From contig NZ_JARXVG010000008.1 in the NCBI RefSeq assembly GCF_029892485.1, positions 186,001 through 250,000 of the forward strand: 64,000 bases of DNA. Direction: 5' to 3'. How positions within the stretch are numbered: the first letter of the stretch is position 1; every line of letters starts with the position of its first letter. Shown here in pieces: positions 35,050-43,394 of this stretch. Made by a program: the position numbers and the translations under genes. The DNA is from Variovorax boronicumulans (GTDB taxonomy: Bacteria > Pseudomonadota > Gammaproteobacteria > Burkholderiales > Burkholderiaceae_C). The notes beneath the pieces are model-generated. The model was not told where the DNA came from, made no database searches, and worked only from the letters and a program-made list of their open reading frames with translations.

Positions 35050-36036
35050 ATGAATTTCTCGCGCGCATTGCTGACGGGCGTCCTCGCCCTCACTGCCACC
35101 ATCGCCACCACGGGCGCTCTGGCACAGGCCGGCGACTTCCCGAACAGGCCCGTGACGCTGGTCACGCCCTTCGCCGCCGGCAGCGGCCCCGACGCGGTGC
35201 TGCGCCTCGTGTCCGACAAGCTCTCACGCCTCTGGGGTCAGCGCGTGCTGATCGACAACAAGCCCGGTGGCGGCGGCTTCATCGCCATCGACCAGGCCCG
35301 CCGCGCCGCGCCCGACGGCTACACGCTGCTGCAGCTGGACAGCGAGCACGTCGCCGCGCTGCCGCACCTGTACAAGTCGAAGAACTTCGTGACGCTGCAG
35401 CACTTCGATCCGGTGGCCTCGCTGTTCCGCACGCCCTTTTTCGTGGCGGTGGGCACCGATTCGAAGTGGAAGACCATGGGCGACCTGATCGCCGCCGCCA
35501 AGGCCGAGCCCGAAGGCGTGGTGTACGGCTCGTGGGGCGTCGGCAGTCCGGGCCACCTGGGCGCGCAGCAGCTGGAGGCACTCACCGGCATCCGCATGCG
35601 GCATGCGCCGTACCGCGAGGTGTCGCAGCTGTATTCCAACGTCGGCACGGGCGAGGTGCCGTGGGCCTTCGCGAGCATTCCGTCGAGCCAGGGCATCTAC
35701 AAGGCCGGCAAGCTGCGCTACATCGCGGTTGCGGCGGCCAAGCGCATTCCGCAGATGCCCGAGGTGCCGACCATGGCGGAGGCGGGCGGGCCGGCGTCGC
35801 TGGAGGTCAACTCCTTCGTCTCGCTGCTCGCGCCCAAGGGCGTGCCGGCGGCCGTCAAGGCAAAGATCAACGCCGATGTGGCCAAGGTCATCGCCGACCC
35901 GGAGATTCGCGCCCGCTTCGACACCTTCGCCTTCGAGCCGCTGGCCTGGTCGCCGGAAGAGATACAGCGCAATGCCGAAGCCAAGTCCAAGGTGTACGGC
36001 GAGCTGGTGCGCAGGGGAAACATCAGCCTCGACTGA
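35050..36036 (+). CDS. Bug-family (TctC-like) periplasmic solute-binding protein
   Basis: This 328-residue tripartite-tricarboxylate-type binding protein has a signal peptide cleaved near GALAQA and the Bug pattern FPNRPVTLVTPFAAGSGPD, VLIDNKPGGGGFIAIDQ and GYTLLQLDSEHV. A strong CAGGAGA ribosome site precedes the ATG. It follows the hydroxylase by 55 bp, so it may bind the aromatic acid feeding the pathway. No TctA/TctB membrane subunits are present, as is usual for the many orphan Bug proteins of betaproteobacteria. Confidence 0.92.
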   Translation: MNFSRALLTGVLALTATIATTGALAQAGDFPNRPVTLVTPFAAGSGPDAVLRLVSDKLSRLWGQRVLIDNKPGGGGFIAIDQARRAAPDGYTLLQLDSEHVAALPHLYKSKNFVTLQHFDPVASLFRTPFFVAVGTDSKWKTMGDLIAAAKAEPEGVVYGSWGVGSPGHLGAQQLEALTGIRMRHAPYREVSQLYSNVGTGEVPWAFASIPSSQGIYKAGKLRYIAVAAAKRIPQMPEVPTMAEAGGPASLEVNSFVSLLAPKGVPAAVKAKINADVAKVIADPEIRARFDTFAFEPLAWSPEEIQRNAEAKSKVYGELVRRGNISLD

Positions 36037-36049
36037 CGGGTCCGCACCT

Positions 36050-36070
36050 TGCCGGGGTTTGGTCCCGGCA
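36050..36070 (+). terminator. Possible hairpin after the first Bug gene
   Basis: TGCCGGG and CCCGGCA form a 7-bp stem with a 7-nt loop, 14 bp after the stop. There is no T-run, so it is a weak terminator or an RNA-processing hairpin at best. Confidence 0.3.
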
Positions 36071-36120
36071 GTTAAGCTGCCCCGCTGTTTACTTTTCGAC
36101 GACATTTCACTTCCCTCGCC

Positions 36121-37098
36121 ATGCAAGCCAAAAAACGAGCCCTGCTGATCGCCTGCGGCCTGGCAGCCGCCACCCTGCTGCCGTTCGCCGCCAGCGCAGA
36201 CAACAGCGCCTGGCCGACCAAACCCATCCGCCTGCTGGTGGGCTTTCCGGGCGGCTCCACGCCCGACATCGCGGCGCGCACCATCGCCGAGCCGCTGGCC
36301 AAGGCGCTGGGCCAGCCGATCGTGGTGGACAACAAGGCCGGCGCCTCAGGCAACATCGCGGCCGACCAGGTGGCCAAGGCCACCGACGACCACACGCTGG
36401 GCCTCGTGATCAACGGCAACCTCACCTCGTCGAAGATGCTGTATCCGAAGCTGCCCTACGACCCGGTCAAGGACTTCACCTACCTTTCGCTGATCGCGAC
36501 CGCGCCGCTCGTGCTGGTGGCGCAGAACAACCTGCCTTCGGGCACCGCCTTCTTCGACGCCGCGCGCCAGGCCGGCGACAAGTGGAACTACGGCTCGGTG
36601 GGCATCGGCTCGGTCGGCCACCTGGGCATGGAACTGCTCAAGAGCCGCGTGGCCGGCTTCAAGCCCGAGCACGTGCCCTACCAGGGCAATCCGCAGGTCA
36701 TCACCGCGATGCTGGGCGACCAGGTGCAGATGGGCCTGATCCCGCCGGGCGTGGCCATGCCGCAGATTCGCGCCGGCAAGCTCAAGGCCATCGGCCTGAC
36801 CGGCGGACGCAGCGCGCTGGTACCCGAGTTGCCGCCGCTGGCCGAAGCCGGCGTGAAGGACTTCAGCCTCGAGGTGTGGGTGGCACTGCTCGGTCCGGCC
36901 AACCTCTCGAAGACGGCGCAGGCGCGCATCGGCCATGAACTTGCGATCGTCATGAAAGACCCGGAGGTCCGCCGCAAGCTCTTCGAGCAGGGCTGGCAGG
37001 CCGTGGGCACCTCGCCGGACGGCATGCGCACGCGCGTGACGGAAGAGGCGGCGATCATGAGCAAGATCATTTCCACCCGCGGAATCAAGCTCCAGTAA
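36121..37098 (+). CDS. Bug-family (TctC-like) periplasmic solute-binding protein, second copy
   Basis: This 325-residue Bug protein has a signal peptide (KKRALLIACGLAAATLLPFA) cleaved near SADN, then WPTKPIRLLVGFPGGSTPD, VVDNKAGASGNIAADQVAKA and YGSVGIGSVGHLGMELL. It differs enough from its neighbour to be an independent receptor, not a recent duplicate. Its stop overlaps the next start by one base (TAATG), so it is coupled to the flavoprotein, and its ligand may be that enzyme's substrate or a related acid. Confidence 0.92.
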   Translation: MQAKKRALLIACGLAAATLLPFAASADNSAWPTKPIRLLVGFPGGSTPDIAARTIAEPLAKALGQPIVVDNKAGASGNIAADQVAKATDDHTLGLVINGNLTSSKMLYPKLPYDPVKDFTYLSLIATAPLVLVAQNNLPSGTAFFDAARQAGDKWNYGSVGIGSVGHLGMELLKSRVAGFKPEHVPYQGNPQVITAMLGDQVQMGLIPPGVAMPQIRAGKLKAIGLTGGRSALVPELPPLAEAGVKDFSLEVWVALLGPANLSKTAQARIGHELAIVMKDPEVRRKLFEQGWQAVGTSPDGMRTRVTEEAAIMSKIISTRGIKLQ

Positions 37099-38453
37099 TG
37101 ACAGTGCAGCCAAAGACCCTGACAGAACCGGCACGCGAGCTGCCGGTCTTCGGCGAATACGACGTGGTGGTGGTCGGCGGCGGCCCTGCCGGCATCGCGG
37201 CCGCCGTGAGCGCCGCGCGCCATGGCGCCAACACCCTGCTGGTGGAGCGCTACGGCTTCCTCGGCGGCATGGGCACCGCGGGCGGCGTGACCAACTTCGC
37301 GGGCCTCTACGGCAAGCGCAACGGCGAGATGACGCTGCTGGTGCGTGGCGTGGCCGACGACCTGCTCGATCGCATCGGCGCGCTGGGCGGCCTCAACACG
37401 CCGCAGGACGGCATGCAGGGCCGCATCCGCGTGCGTTCCTACGACACCTCGGCCTACAAGATTGCGGCCGACCAGTTGTTGCTCGACGCTGGCGTGAACC
37501 TGCTGTTCCATGCATGGGCGGCGGCGGTGATTCGCGACGGCGACCGCATCGCGGCCCTCGTGGTCGAGACCAAATCGGGCCGCCAGGCGATCCGCGCCAA
37601 CGCCTTCATCGACGCCAGCGGCGACGCCGACGTGGCCGCCTTCGCGCGCGTGCCCTTCGAGGTGGGCGACGGCCACGGCAGCGGCCTGTTCCCGACCACG
37701 ATGTTCCGCGTCGGCCAGGTCGATGCCGAGCCTGCGCTCGCGGCGGTGGGCGAGTTCAAGGCCATCAACGACCTCATGGCCGAGGTGCAGCAGCGCAAGC
37801 CCGGCACCTACAAATTCCCGCGCGAGGGCGCGATCCTCAGGCCCAACATCGATCCGCGCGAATGGCGCGCCAACGTCACGCAGATCCGCAACGCGGCCGG
37901 CCGCGCGATGAATGGTGTCGATGCGCGCGAACTCACCGAAGGCGAACTCGAAGGCCGCCGCCAGATCGCCGAGTACTTCAGGTTCATGAAGGCCGAGGTG
38001 CCGGGCTTCGCGCATTCGGCCATCGTGGAGATCGCACCGCAGGTCGGCATCCGCGAAACGCGGCGCATCGAGGGCCTCTATGCGCTCGCGGGCGAAGACA
38101 TCCTCTCGTCGGCGAGGTTCGACGACAGCATCGGCATCAACGCCTGGCCGATGGAGATGCACGCCGACGGCCGCATCGAATGGGCTTTTCCGCGCGACGA
38201 CAACCGCACCTACAACCAGCTGCCCTGGCGCATGCTGGTGCCGCGCCGGGTCGACAACCTGCTGGTGGCCGGCCGCTGCGCCGCGATGACGCACGAAGGC
38301 CAGTCGGCCGCGCGCGCGAGCGGCGGTTGTTTCGTGATGGGCCAGGCCGCGGGCACGGCGGCGGCGTCGCTGGGCAACGCGAATTTCGCGGACGTCGATG
38401 TGCCGGCGCTGCAGAAGAAGCTGGCCGCCGACGGCGCGGATCTCGACCGCTGA
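37098..38453 (+). CDS. FAD-dependent oxidoreductase (FAD_oxidored family)
   Basis: This 451-residue flavoprotein has an N-terminal dinucleotide fold (YDVVVVGGGPAGIAAAVSAA), then LLVERYGFLGGMGTAGGVTN, ADQLLLDAGVNLLFHAWAAA, FIDASGDADVAAFA and a C-terminal NLLVAGRCAAMTHEGQSAAR. The FLGGMGT and DASGDAD motifs are typical of the FAD_oxidored family, related to fumarate-reductase-like flavoproteins. No Fe-S or haem cofactor motif is seen. Coupling to a Bug protein suggests it acts on an imported organic acid. Substrate is unknown. Confidence 0.88.
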   Translation: MTVQPKTLTEPARELPVFGEYDVVVVGGGPAGIAAAVSAARHGANTLLVERYGFLGGMGTAGGVTNFAGLYGKRNGEMTLLVRGVADDLLDRIGALGGLNTPQDGMQGRIRVRSYDTSAYKIAADQLLLDAGVNLLFHAWAAAVIRDGDRIAALVVETKSGRQAIRANAFIDASGDADVAAFARVPFEVGDGHGSGLFPTTMFRVGQVDAEPALAAVGEFKAINDLMAEVQQRKPGTYKFPREGAILRPNIDPREWRANVTQIRNAAGRAMNGVDARELTEGELEGRRQIAEYFRFMKAEVPGFAHSAIVEIAPQVGIRETRRIEGLYALAGEDILSSARFDDSIGINAWPMEMHADGRIEWAFPRDDNRTYNQLPWRMLVPRRVDNLLVAGRCAAMTHEGQSAARASGGCFVMGQAAGTAAASLGNANFADVDVPALQKKLAADGADLDR

Positions 38454-38494
38454 AGCCACCGAATCGGCGGTATGGCGCTAGAGTCCGGGGCTTG

Positions 38495-39208
38495 ATGAAC
38501 TCCAATCCCGGACGAAAAGTGCACCTCCTTTCGTTTTCGACCCCTGCGCGTCGTCTCCTTCTCGCCCTTTCCTGCGCCGCGCTCGGCCTGATGCAGTGGG
38601 GCTGCGCAAGCACCCCCGAAGGCGAACCCGTCCACGGCAAGGACCAGGTGGTGAGCTTCCTGGCCGCCAAGGACGGCCGCAAGGTCGTCATCGCCGCGGA
38701 GAAATATCACTACGTGTTCGACGGCGATCCTTCCGTGGCCGCGCTGCTGCGCTGGGATGGACGCGCCAAGATCACGCCCAGCCTCAACGGCGAACTCAAG
38801 GTGGCGCGCAACAACAGCTTCGAAGGAACGTACACGCTGCTCGCCTTCGACGCCGACCTGACACCCGAAGACCGGGTCTTCCTGATCCAGACCGGTTTCG
38901 CGAAAACCGAGATGAAATACGGCGACCGCACCGGCCCGGCGCTGCGCTACTTCGGCACCGTCTACGGCACGCGCTACGCGGCTGCGCCGGTCAAGCCGGC
39001 CGACACGCTCGACTTCTCCCGTTCGTTCTCCATCAACTACGTCGAGCAGGAAACCGCCACCGGCCCCGCCGCCAGGCCCGCGCCGTCGCCCTTGATTTAT
39101 GACGACGGCGGCAGACCGCTGGTGGGCGGGGTGCCCATGTTCATCGTGCAGGGCGGCACCGACTACCGCTGCCGGGCGCGCTTCATGGACATCTGCTTCT
39201 ACAAATAG
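38495..39208 (+). CDS. Hypothetical envelope protein, possibly lipoprotein
   Basis: This 237-residue protein begins with a basic stretch (RKVHLLSF...RRLLLAL) and a hydrophobic core, ending at QWGCAST. The cysteine could be lipidated, but Trp at the -2 position makes the lipobox poor. The rest is predicted globular with GRKVVIAAEKYHYVFDGDPS and YGTVYGTRYAAAP, and a C-terminal DYRCRARFMDICFYK with two cysteines. I do not recognise the family. It stands alone between the flavoprotein and thioesterase II genes. Confidence 0.65.
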   Translation: MNSNPGRKVHLLSFSTPARRLLLALSCAALGLMQWGCASTPEGEPVHGKDQVVSFLAAKDGRKVVIAAEKYHYVFDGDPSVAALLRWDGRAKITPSLNGELKVARNNSFEGTYTLLAFDADLTPEDRVFLIQTGFAKTEMKYGDRTGPALRYFGTVYGTRYAAAPVKPADTLDFSRSFSINYVEQETATGPAARPAPSPLIYDDGGRPLVGGVPMFIVQGGTDYRCRARFMDICFYK

Positions 39209-39302
39209 CAGCAGCGCCCCGCTGACCGGGCCGCGACAGCTCGCCGGCCCGTCCTTTGCTAAGGTCGAGGGCTGCTTTTTTTGCATTGACTGCCCTTTGC
39301 CG

Positions 39303-40184
39303 ATGACCACCGATCCCGCCACCGCCGCCCGCCTCGTCGACGAACTCGTCGCCCTCATGCAGCTCGAACCGCTAGGCGGCGACCGTTTTCTCGCCCAGAG
39401 CGAAGACATCGGCACTCCGGCCGTCTTCGGCGGCCAGGTGCTCGGCCAGTCGCTTGCGGCCGCGAGCCTCACGGTCGGCGCCGACCGGCCGGTGCATTCG
39501 ATGCACGCCTACTTCCTGCTGCCGGGCGAGCATGCGCCCATCGAGTACAGCGTCGACCGCGTGCGCGACGGCCGCAGCTTCACCACCCGCCATGTGGTGG
39601 CGCGCCAGGGGGAGCGGATCATCTTCGAGATGTCGGCGTCGTTCCAGACGGTGGACGACGGTGTCGAACACCAGCTCGCGATGCCCGAGGTCGAAGGCCC
39701 CGAAGGCCTGGTCAGCGAACTCGACCAGCGCCTCGCCCTGGGGGGCCGCCTGCCCGAGCGCTGGCGCATCAAGGGCCTGGAGCCGCACGGCATCGAGTAC
39801 CGCCGCGTCGAGGCCGACGACCTGCTCACGCCCGCCGTGCGCCCGTCGGAAAGCGCCATCTGGATGCGCGCCATCGCGCCGCTGCCCGACGATCCGGTGG
39901 TGCATCGCGCGCTGCTCGCCTACGCCTCCGACCACGGCCTGCTGCGCGCCGCGATGCTGCCCCACGGCCTGAGCTTCATGAGCGGCCAGGTGCGCCCCGC
40001 AAGCCTGGACCACGCGATGTGGTTCCACCGCGATTTCCGCATGGACGACTGGTTGCTCTACGTGCTGGACTCGCCCAGTGCAAGCGGCGCGCGCGGCCTG
40101 TGCCGCGGCAGCCTGTTCACGCGCGACGGTCGGCTCGTGGCCTCGACCGCGCAAGAGGGCATGCTGCGGATCGCCAAGCGTTGA
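39303..40184 (+). CDS. tesB: Acyl-CoA thioesterase II
   Basis: This 293-residue double-hotdog thioesterase hydrolyses medium- to long-chain acyl-CoA. Features are VFGGQVLGQSLAAASLTV, SMHAYFLLPGEHAPIEYSVD, RSFTTRHVVARQGERIIFEM and the C-terminal SLDHAMWFHRDFRMDDWLLY with the active-site aspartate. Length fits TesB. A GST-like gene follows 25 bp downstream on the same strand. Confidence 0.93.
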   Translation: MTTDPATAARLVDELVALMQLEPLGGDRFLAQSEDIGTPAVFGGQVLGQSLAAASLTVGADRPVHSMHAYFLLPGEHAPIEYSVDRVRDGRSFTTRHVVARQGERIIFEMSASFQTVDDGVEHQLAMPEVEGPEGLVSELDQRLALGGRLPERWRIKGLEPHGIEYRRVEADDLLTPAVRPSESAIWMRAIAPLPDDPVVHRALLAYASDHGLLRAAMLPHGLSFMSGQVRPASLDHAMWFHRDFRMDDWLLYVLDSPSASGARGLCRGSLFTRDGRLVASTAQEGMLRIAKR

Positions 40185-40209
40185 GGACCAGAACCCAAGG
40201 ACACACCGA

Positions 40210-40821
40210 ATGAAGATCTTCCACTCGCCCGCTTCGCCATTCGTGCGCAAGTGCATGGTCGTCGCGCATGAACTCGGCATCGCCGACCGCATCGAGAAGC
40301 TGCCCAGCGCCGCCGGCCCGGTCAAGCGCGACGCCACCATCCTCCCGAAGAACCCGCTGGGCCAGGTGCCGACCTTCATCTGCGACGACGGGCAGGTGCT
40401 GTACGACAGCCGCGTGATCTGCGAATACCTCGATGCCACGCATTCGGGTGCACTGTTCCCCGCCGACGGCACCGAGCGCTGGGCCCGCCTCACCGAACTC
40501 GCACTGGCCGACGGCATGACCGCCGCCGCACTGCTCGCGCGCTACGAAACCATGCTGCGCCCGGAGGCCCTGCGCTGGAACGACTGGACCGAGGGGCAGC
40601 TGGCCAAGGTGCGCACCGGACTCGAATGGCTCGAGACGGCGGCACCGTCGTTCGGCGACCGCGTCGATATAGGGACCATCGCCTTCGGTTGTGCGTTGGG
40701 CTACATGGATTTCCGGTTTCCGGCTGTCGACTGGCGTGCCGAGGCGCCGAATACCGCGAAGTGGTTCGAGACGTTCAACCACCGGGCGTCGATGCAGGCG
40801 ACGCTGCCGGCTGTCGCCTGA
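40210..40821 (+). CDS. Glutathione S-transferase family protein
   Basis: This 203-residue protein has the thioredoxin-like N-domain MKIFHSPASPFVRKCMVVAH, with the cis-proline in LGQVPTFICDDG, and LYDSRVICEYLDA in the glutathione site. The all-helical C-domain follows. SPFVRKC suggests Ser as the catalytic residue, typical of bacterial beta/theta-like GSTs. It does not look like a zeta-class maleylpyruvate isomerase, so it does not fill the gap in the gentisate pathway. It is probably co-transcribed with tesB. Confidence 0.88.
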   Translation: MKIFHSPASPFVRKCMVVAHELGIADRIEKLPSAAGPVKRDATILPKNPLGQVPTFICDDGQVLYDSRVICEYLDATHSGALFPADGTERWARLTELALADGMTAAALLARYETMLRPEALRWNDWTEGQLAKVRTGLEWLETAAPSFGDRVDIGTIAFGCALGYMDFRFPAVDWRAEAPNTAKWFETFNHRASMQATLPAVA

Positions 40822-40836
40822 GTCCGTTCAGGGCGG

Positions 40837-41071
40837 CACTCACGCCGACGGTGGGCTCTGTTTCGCGAATGTCCCCCGGCTTCGCCTCCTCCTTGATTTC
40901 GCGAAACAGAGCCCACCGTCAGCGCGAGCGCTTTCAGAGCGGTGGTTGATTGCCGATCACCAGCAGCGTGCCCAAGTGCACAGGGCATCGGGTGCTCCCC
41001 GCAGCGAAATCAAGGGGGAGGCCGCAGGCCGGAGGACATTCGCGGAGGGGAGTACCCGGTGGCCTGTGCAC
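40837..41071 (+). repeat. Paired-palindrome element, copy 3
   Basis: The same architecture as copy 1, in the same orientation. Palindrome A (40837-40930, 94 bp) has a 23-bp perfect stem pairing 40847-40869 with 40898-40920, and its sequence differs strongly from the A palindromes of copies 1 and 2. A 45-bp linker follows. Palindrome B (40976-41071, 96 bp; arms GTGCACAGGGCATCGGGT and ACCCGGTGGCCTGTGCAC) is almost identical to the other copies. It fills most of the 308-bp gap between the GST and SDR genes; no gene is seen there. Confidence 0.92.
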
Positions 41072-41129
41072 CCACCCCGAATCCTTGGGGCTAAATTAAC
41101 CCTCGCATGCAACCAACCAAGGACCCCGA

Positions 41130-41843
41130 ATGTCTTCAGAAGCCCAAAAGAAAGTAGCCATCGTCACCGCCGGCGGCAGCGGCATGGGCGCCGCTGCCGC
41201 CCGCAAGCTCGCGGACGACGGCTTCCGCGTCGCCATCCTCTCGTCGTCGGGCAAGGGCGAGGCGCTGGCCCAGGAGCTCGGTGGCATCGGCGTGACCGGC
41301 TCGAACCAGTCGAACGACGACATCAAGCGGCTGGTCGACAAGGTAACGGACACATGGGGCCGCGTCGACGTGCTGGTCAACAGCGCGGGCCATGGCCCTC
41401 GCGCGCCGATCCTCGAGATCACCGACGAAGACTGGCACCGCGGCATGGACGTCTATCTGCTGAGCGCCGTGCGCCCCAGCCGCCTCGTGGCACCGCTGAT
41501 GGTGAAGCAGGGCGGCGGCACGATCATCAACATCTCGACCTTCGCCGCGTTCGAGCCCGACCCCGTGTTCCCGACCTCGGGCGTGTTCCGCGCCGGGCTC
41601 GCGGCCTTCACCAAGCTCTTCGCCGACAAGTACGCCGCCGACAACGTGCGCATGAACAACGTGCTGCCCGGCTTCATCGACAGCCTGCCCGAGAAGGAGA
41701 TGTTCCGCGAGCGCATCCCCATGGGCCGCTACGGCAAGACGAGCGAGATCGCGGCCGTCATCGGCTTCCTCGCGTCCGAAGGCGCGGGCTACATCACCGG
41801 CCAGAACCTGCGGGTGGACGGCGGCATCACGCGCTCGGTGTGA
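41130..41843 (+). CDS. SDR-family protein lacking the canonical YxxxK pair
   Basis: This 237-residue protein has the SDR cofactor motif VTAGGSGMGAAAARKL, NSAGHGPRAP and a Ser in INISTFAAFEPD, but where YxxxK is expected it reads TSGVFRAGLAAF, with Ser and Arg in the two catalytic positions. The C-terminal ASEGAGYITGQNLRVDGG is ordinary for the FabG-like group. The change is clean, in good sequence context and not due to a frameshift, so the protein may be a divergent enzyme or a non-catalytic binding protein. Its stop overlaps the start of the SulP gene. Confidence 0.88.
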   Translation: MSSEAQKKVAIVTAGGSGMGAAAARKLADDGFRVAILSSSGKGEALAQELGGIGVTGSNQSNDDIKRLVDKVTDTWGRVDVLVNSAGHGPRAPILEITDEDWHRGMDVYLLSAVRPSRLVAPLMVKQGGGTIINISTFAAFEPDPVFPTSGVFRAGLAAFTKLFADKYAADNVRMNNVLPGFIDSLPEKEMFRERIPMGRYGKTSEIAAVIGFLASEGAGYITGQNLRVDGGITRSV

Positions 41844-43297
41844 AGACCGCACACAGCCGCCTGCGCACCGAGTGGTGCCCGAGCATTCCGCGCGAACTGA
41901 TGGCTGGCGCCGTCGCCACCTTCGCGCTCATTCCCGAAGTCATCGCCTTTTCTTTCGTCGCGGGCGTTGACCCGGCCGTCGGGCTGTTCGCATCGTTCGT
42001 GATCAGCCTCGTCATCGCCTTCACCGGCGGGCGACCGGCGATGGTGTCGGCCGCCGCGGGGTCGGTCGCGCTCGTGGCCGCGCCGCTGGTGCACGCGCAC
42101 GGGCTGCAGTACCTGCTGGCCGCCGGCGTGCTCGCGGGCGCGATGCAGATCGTGTTCGGCCTGCTGCGGCTCGGGGTGCTGATGCGCTTTGTCTCGACCT
42201 CGGTGCGCACGGGCTTCGTCAACGCGCTGGCCATCCTGATCTTCGCGGCGCAGATGCCGCACTTCATCGGCGCGAACACCGCGACCTGGGCGATGGTGGG
42301 ACTGGGCCTGGCCATCATCTACCTGCTGCCGCGTGTCACGCGTGCCGTGCCTTCGCCGCTGGTGTGCATCGTGGTGGTGACGCTGGTCGGACACTGGCTC
42401 GGCCTGCCGCTCAAGACCGTGGCCGACCTCGGGCACCTGCCCGATGCGCTGCCCGTGTTCGCTTTCCCCTCGGTGCCGTTCACGCTCGACACGCTGCGCA
42501 TCATCGCGCTGCCCGCGTTCGCCATTGCCATGGTCGGCCTGCTCGAATCGATGATGACCGCCAGCGTGGTGGACGACCTCACCGACACCCCGAGCTCCAA
42601 GAACCGAGAGTGCAGCGGCCTGGGCGTGGCCAACGTCGCAGCCAGCTTCTTCGGCGGCATCGCGGGCTGCGGAATGATCGGCCAGACGGTGAGCAACGTG
42701 CGCTACGGCGGGCGCGGGCGGCTGTCGACGCTGTTCGCGGGCGCCTTCCTGCTGATCCTCATGGTGCTGCTCAAGCCTTGGGTGTCGCAGGTGCCGGTGG
42801 CGGCGCTGGTCGCGATCATGGTGATGGTGTCGGCCTCGACCTTCGACTGGGGGTCGCTCCGCACGCTGGTGCGCCATCCGCGCATGTCGAGTGCGGTGAT
42901 GCTCGCGACGGTGGCCGTCACTGTCGCCACCGACAACCTGGCCGCGGGCGTGGCCGTCGGCGTGCTGCTCAGCGGCGTGTTCTTCACCTTCAAGGTGGCG
43001 CGGCTGCTGCATGTGCATGCCGAGGTTGGCGAAGGCGGCGTGCGCACCTACCGCATCGCGGGCCAGGTGTTCTTCGCCTCGGCCGACATGCTGGTGGATG
43101 CCTTCGACGTGCGCGAGATCGACGGCGCGCCGGTGCACATCGACGTGTCCGGGGCGCACTTCTGGGATGTGACCGCCGTGGCCGCACTGACGAAGGTGGT
43201 CGAGCGGCTGCGCAAGCACGGCAGCGTGGTGGACGTCACCGGGCTCAACCAGGCCAGCCGCGACCTGATCCTGCAGCTCGACGCCGCACCCGTGTAA
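41840..43297 (+). CDS. SulP/SLC26-family anion transporter with STAS domain
   Basis: This 485-residue membrane protein has about 10-12 transmembrane segments and the SulP pattern RELMAGAVATFALIPEVIAF, FTGGRPAMVSAAAGSVALVA and SGLGVANVAASFFGGIAGCG. A C-terminal STAS domain (HIDVSGAHFWDVTAVAALTK) completes it. SulP proteins move sulfate, bicarbonate or dicarboxylates. The start is GTG overlapping the SDR stop; the next ATG would remove part of the N-terminus. Ligand is not determined by sequence. Confidence 0.9.
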   Translation: MKTAHSRLRTEWCPSIPRELMAGAVATFALIPEVIAFSFVAGVDPAVGLFASFVISLVIAFTGGRPAMVSAAAGSVALVAAPLVHAHGLQYLLAAGVLAGAMQIVFGLLRLGVLMRFVSTSVRTGFVNALAILIFAAQMPHFIGANTATWAMVGLGLAIIYLLPRVTRAVPSPLVCIVVVTLVGHWLGLPLKTVADLGHLPDALPVFAFPSVPFTLDTLRIIALPAFAIAMVGLLESMMTASVVDDLTDTPSSKNRECSGLGVANVAASFFGGIAGCGMIGQTVSNVRYGGRGRLSTLFAGAFLLILMVLLKPWVSQVPVAALVAIMVMVSASTFDWGSLRTLVRHPRMSSAVMLATVAVTVATDNLAAGVAVGVLLSGVFFTFKVARLLHVHAEVGEGGVRTYRIAGQVFFASADMLVDAFDVREIDGAPVHIDVSGAHFWDVTAVAALTKVVERLRKHGSVVDVTGLNQASRDLILQLDAAPV

Positions 43298-43394
43298 TGC
43301 GCGGGTCTTAGGTGGTTTTCCCCATGGCCGGGTGCCGCCCTGGACCTAGCCTTGGAGATTCCCGTCGGATGTCCGGTGGACCGGAAAGGCTCCC

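Noticed and set aside
40210..40821. GST as the missing maleylpyruvate isomerase
   Set aside because: The N-terminal SPFVRKC type differs from zeta-class isomerase motifs and the gene pairs with tesB, not with the gentisate operon.
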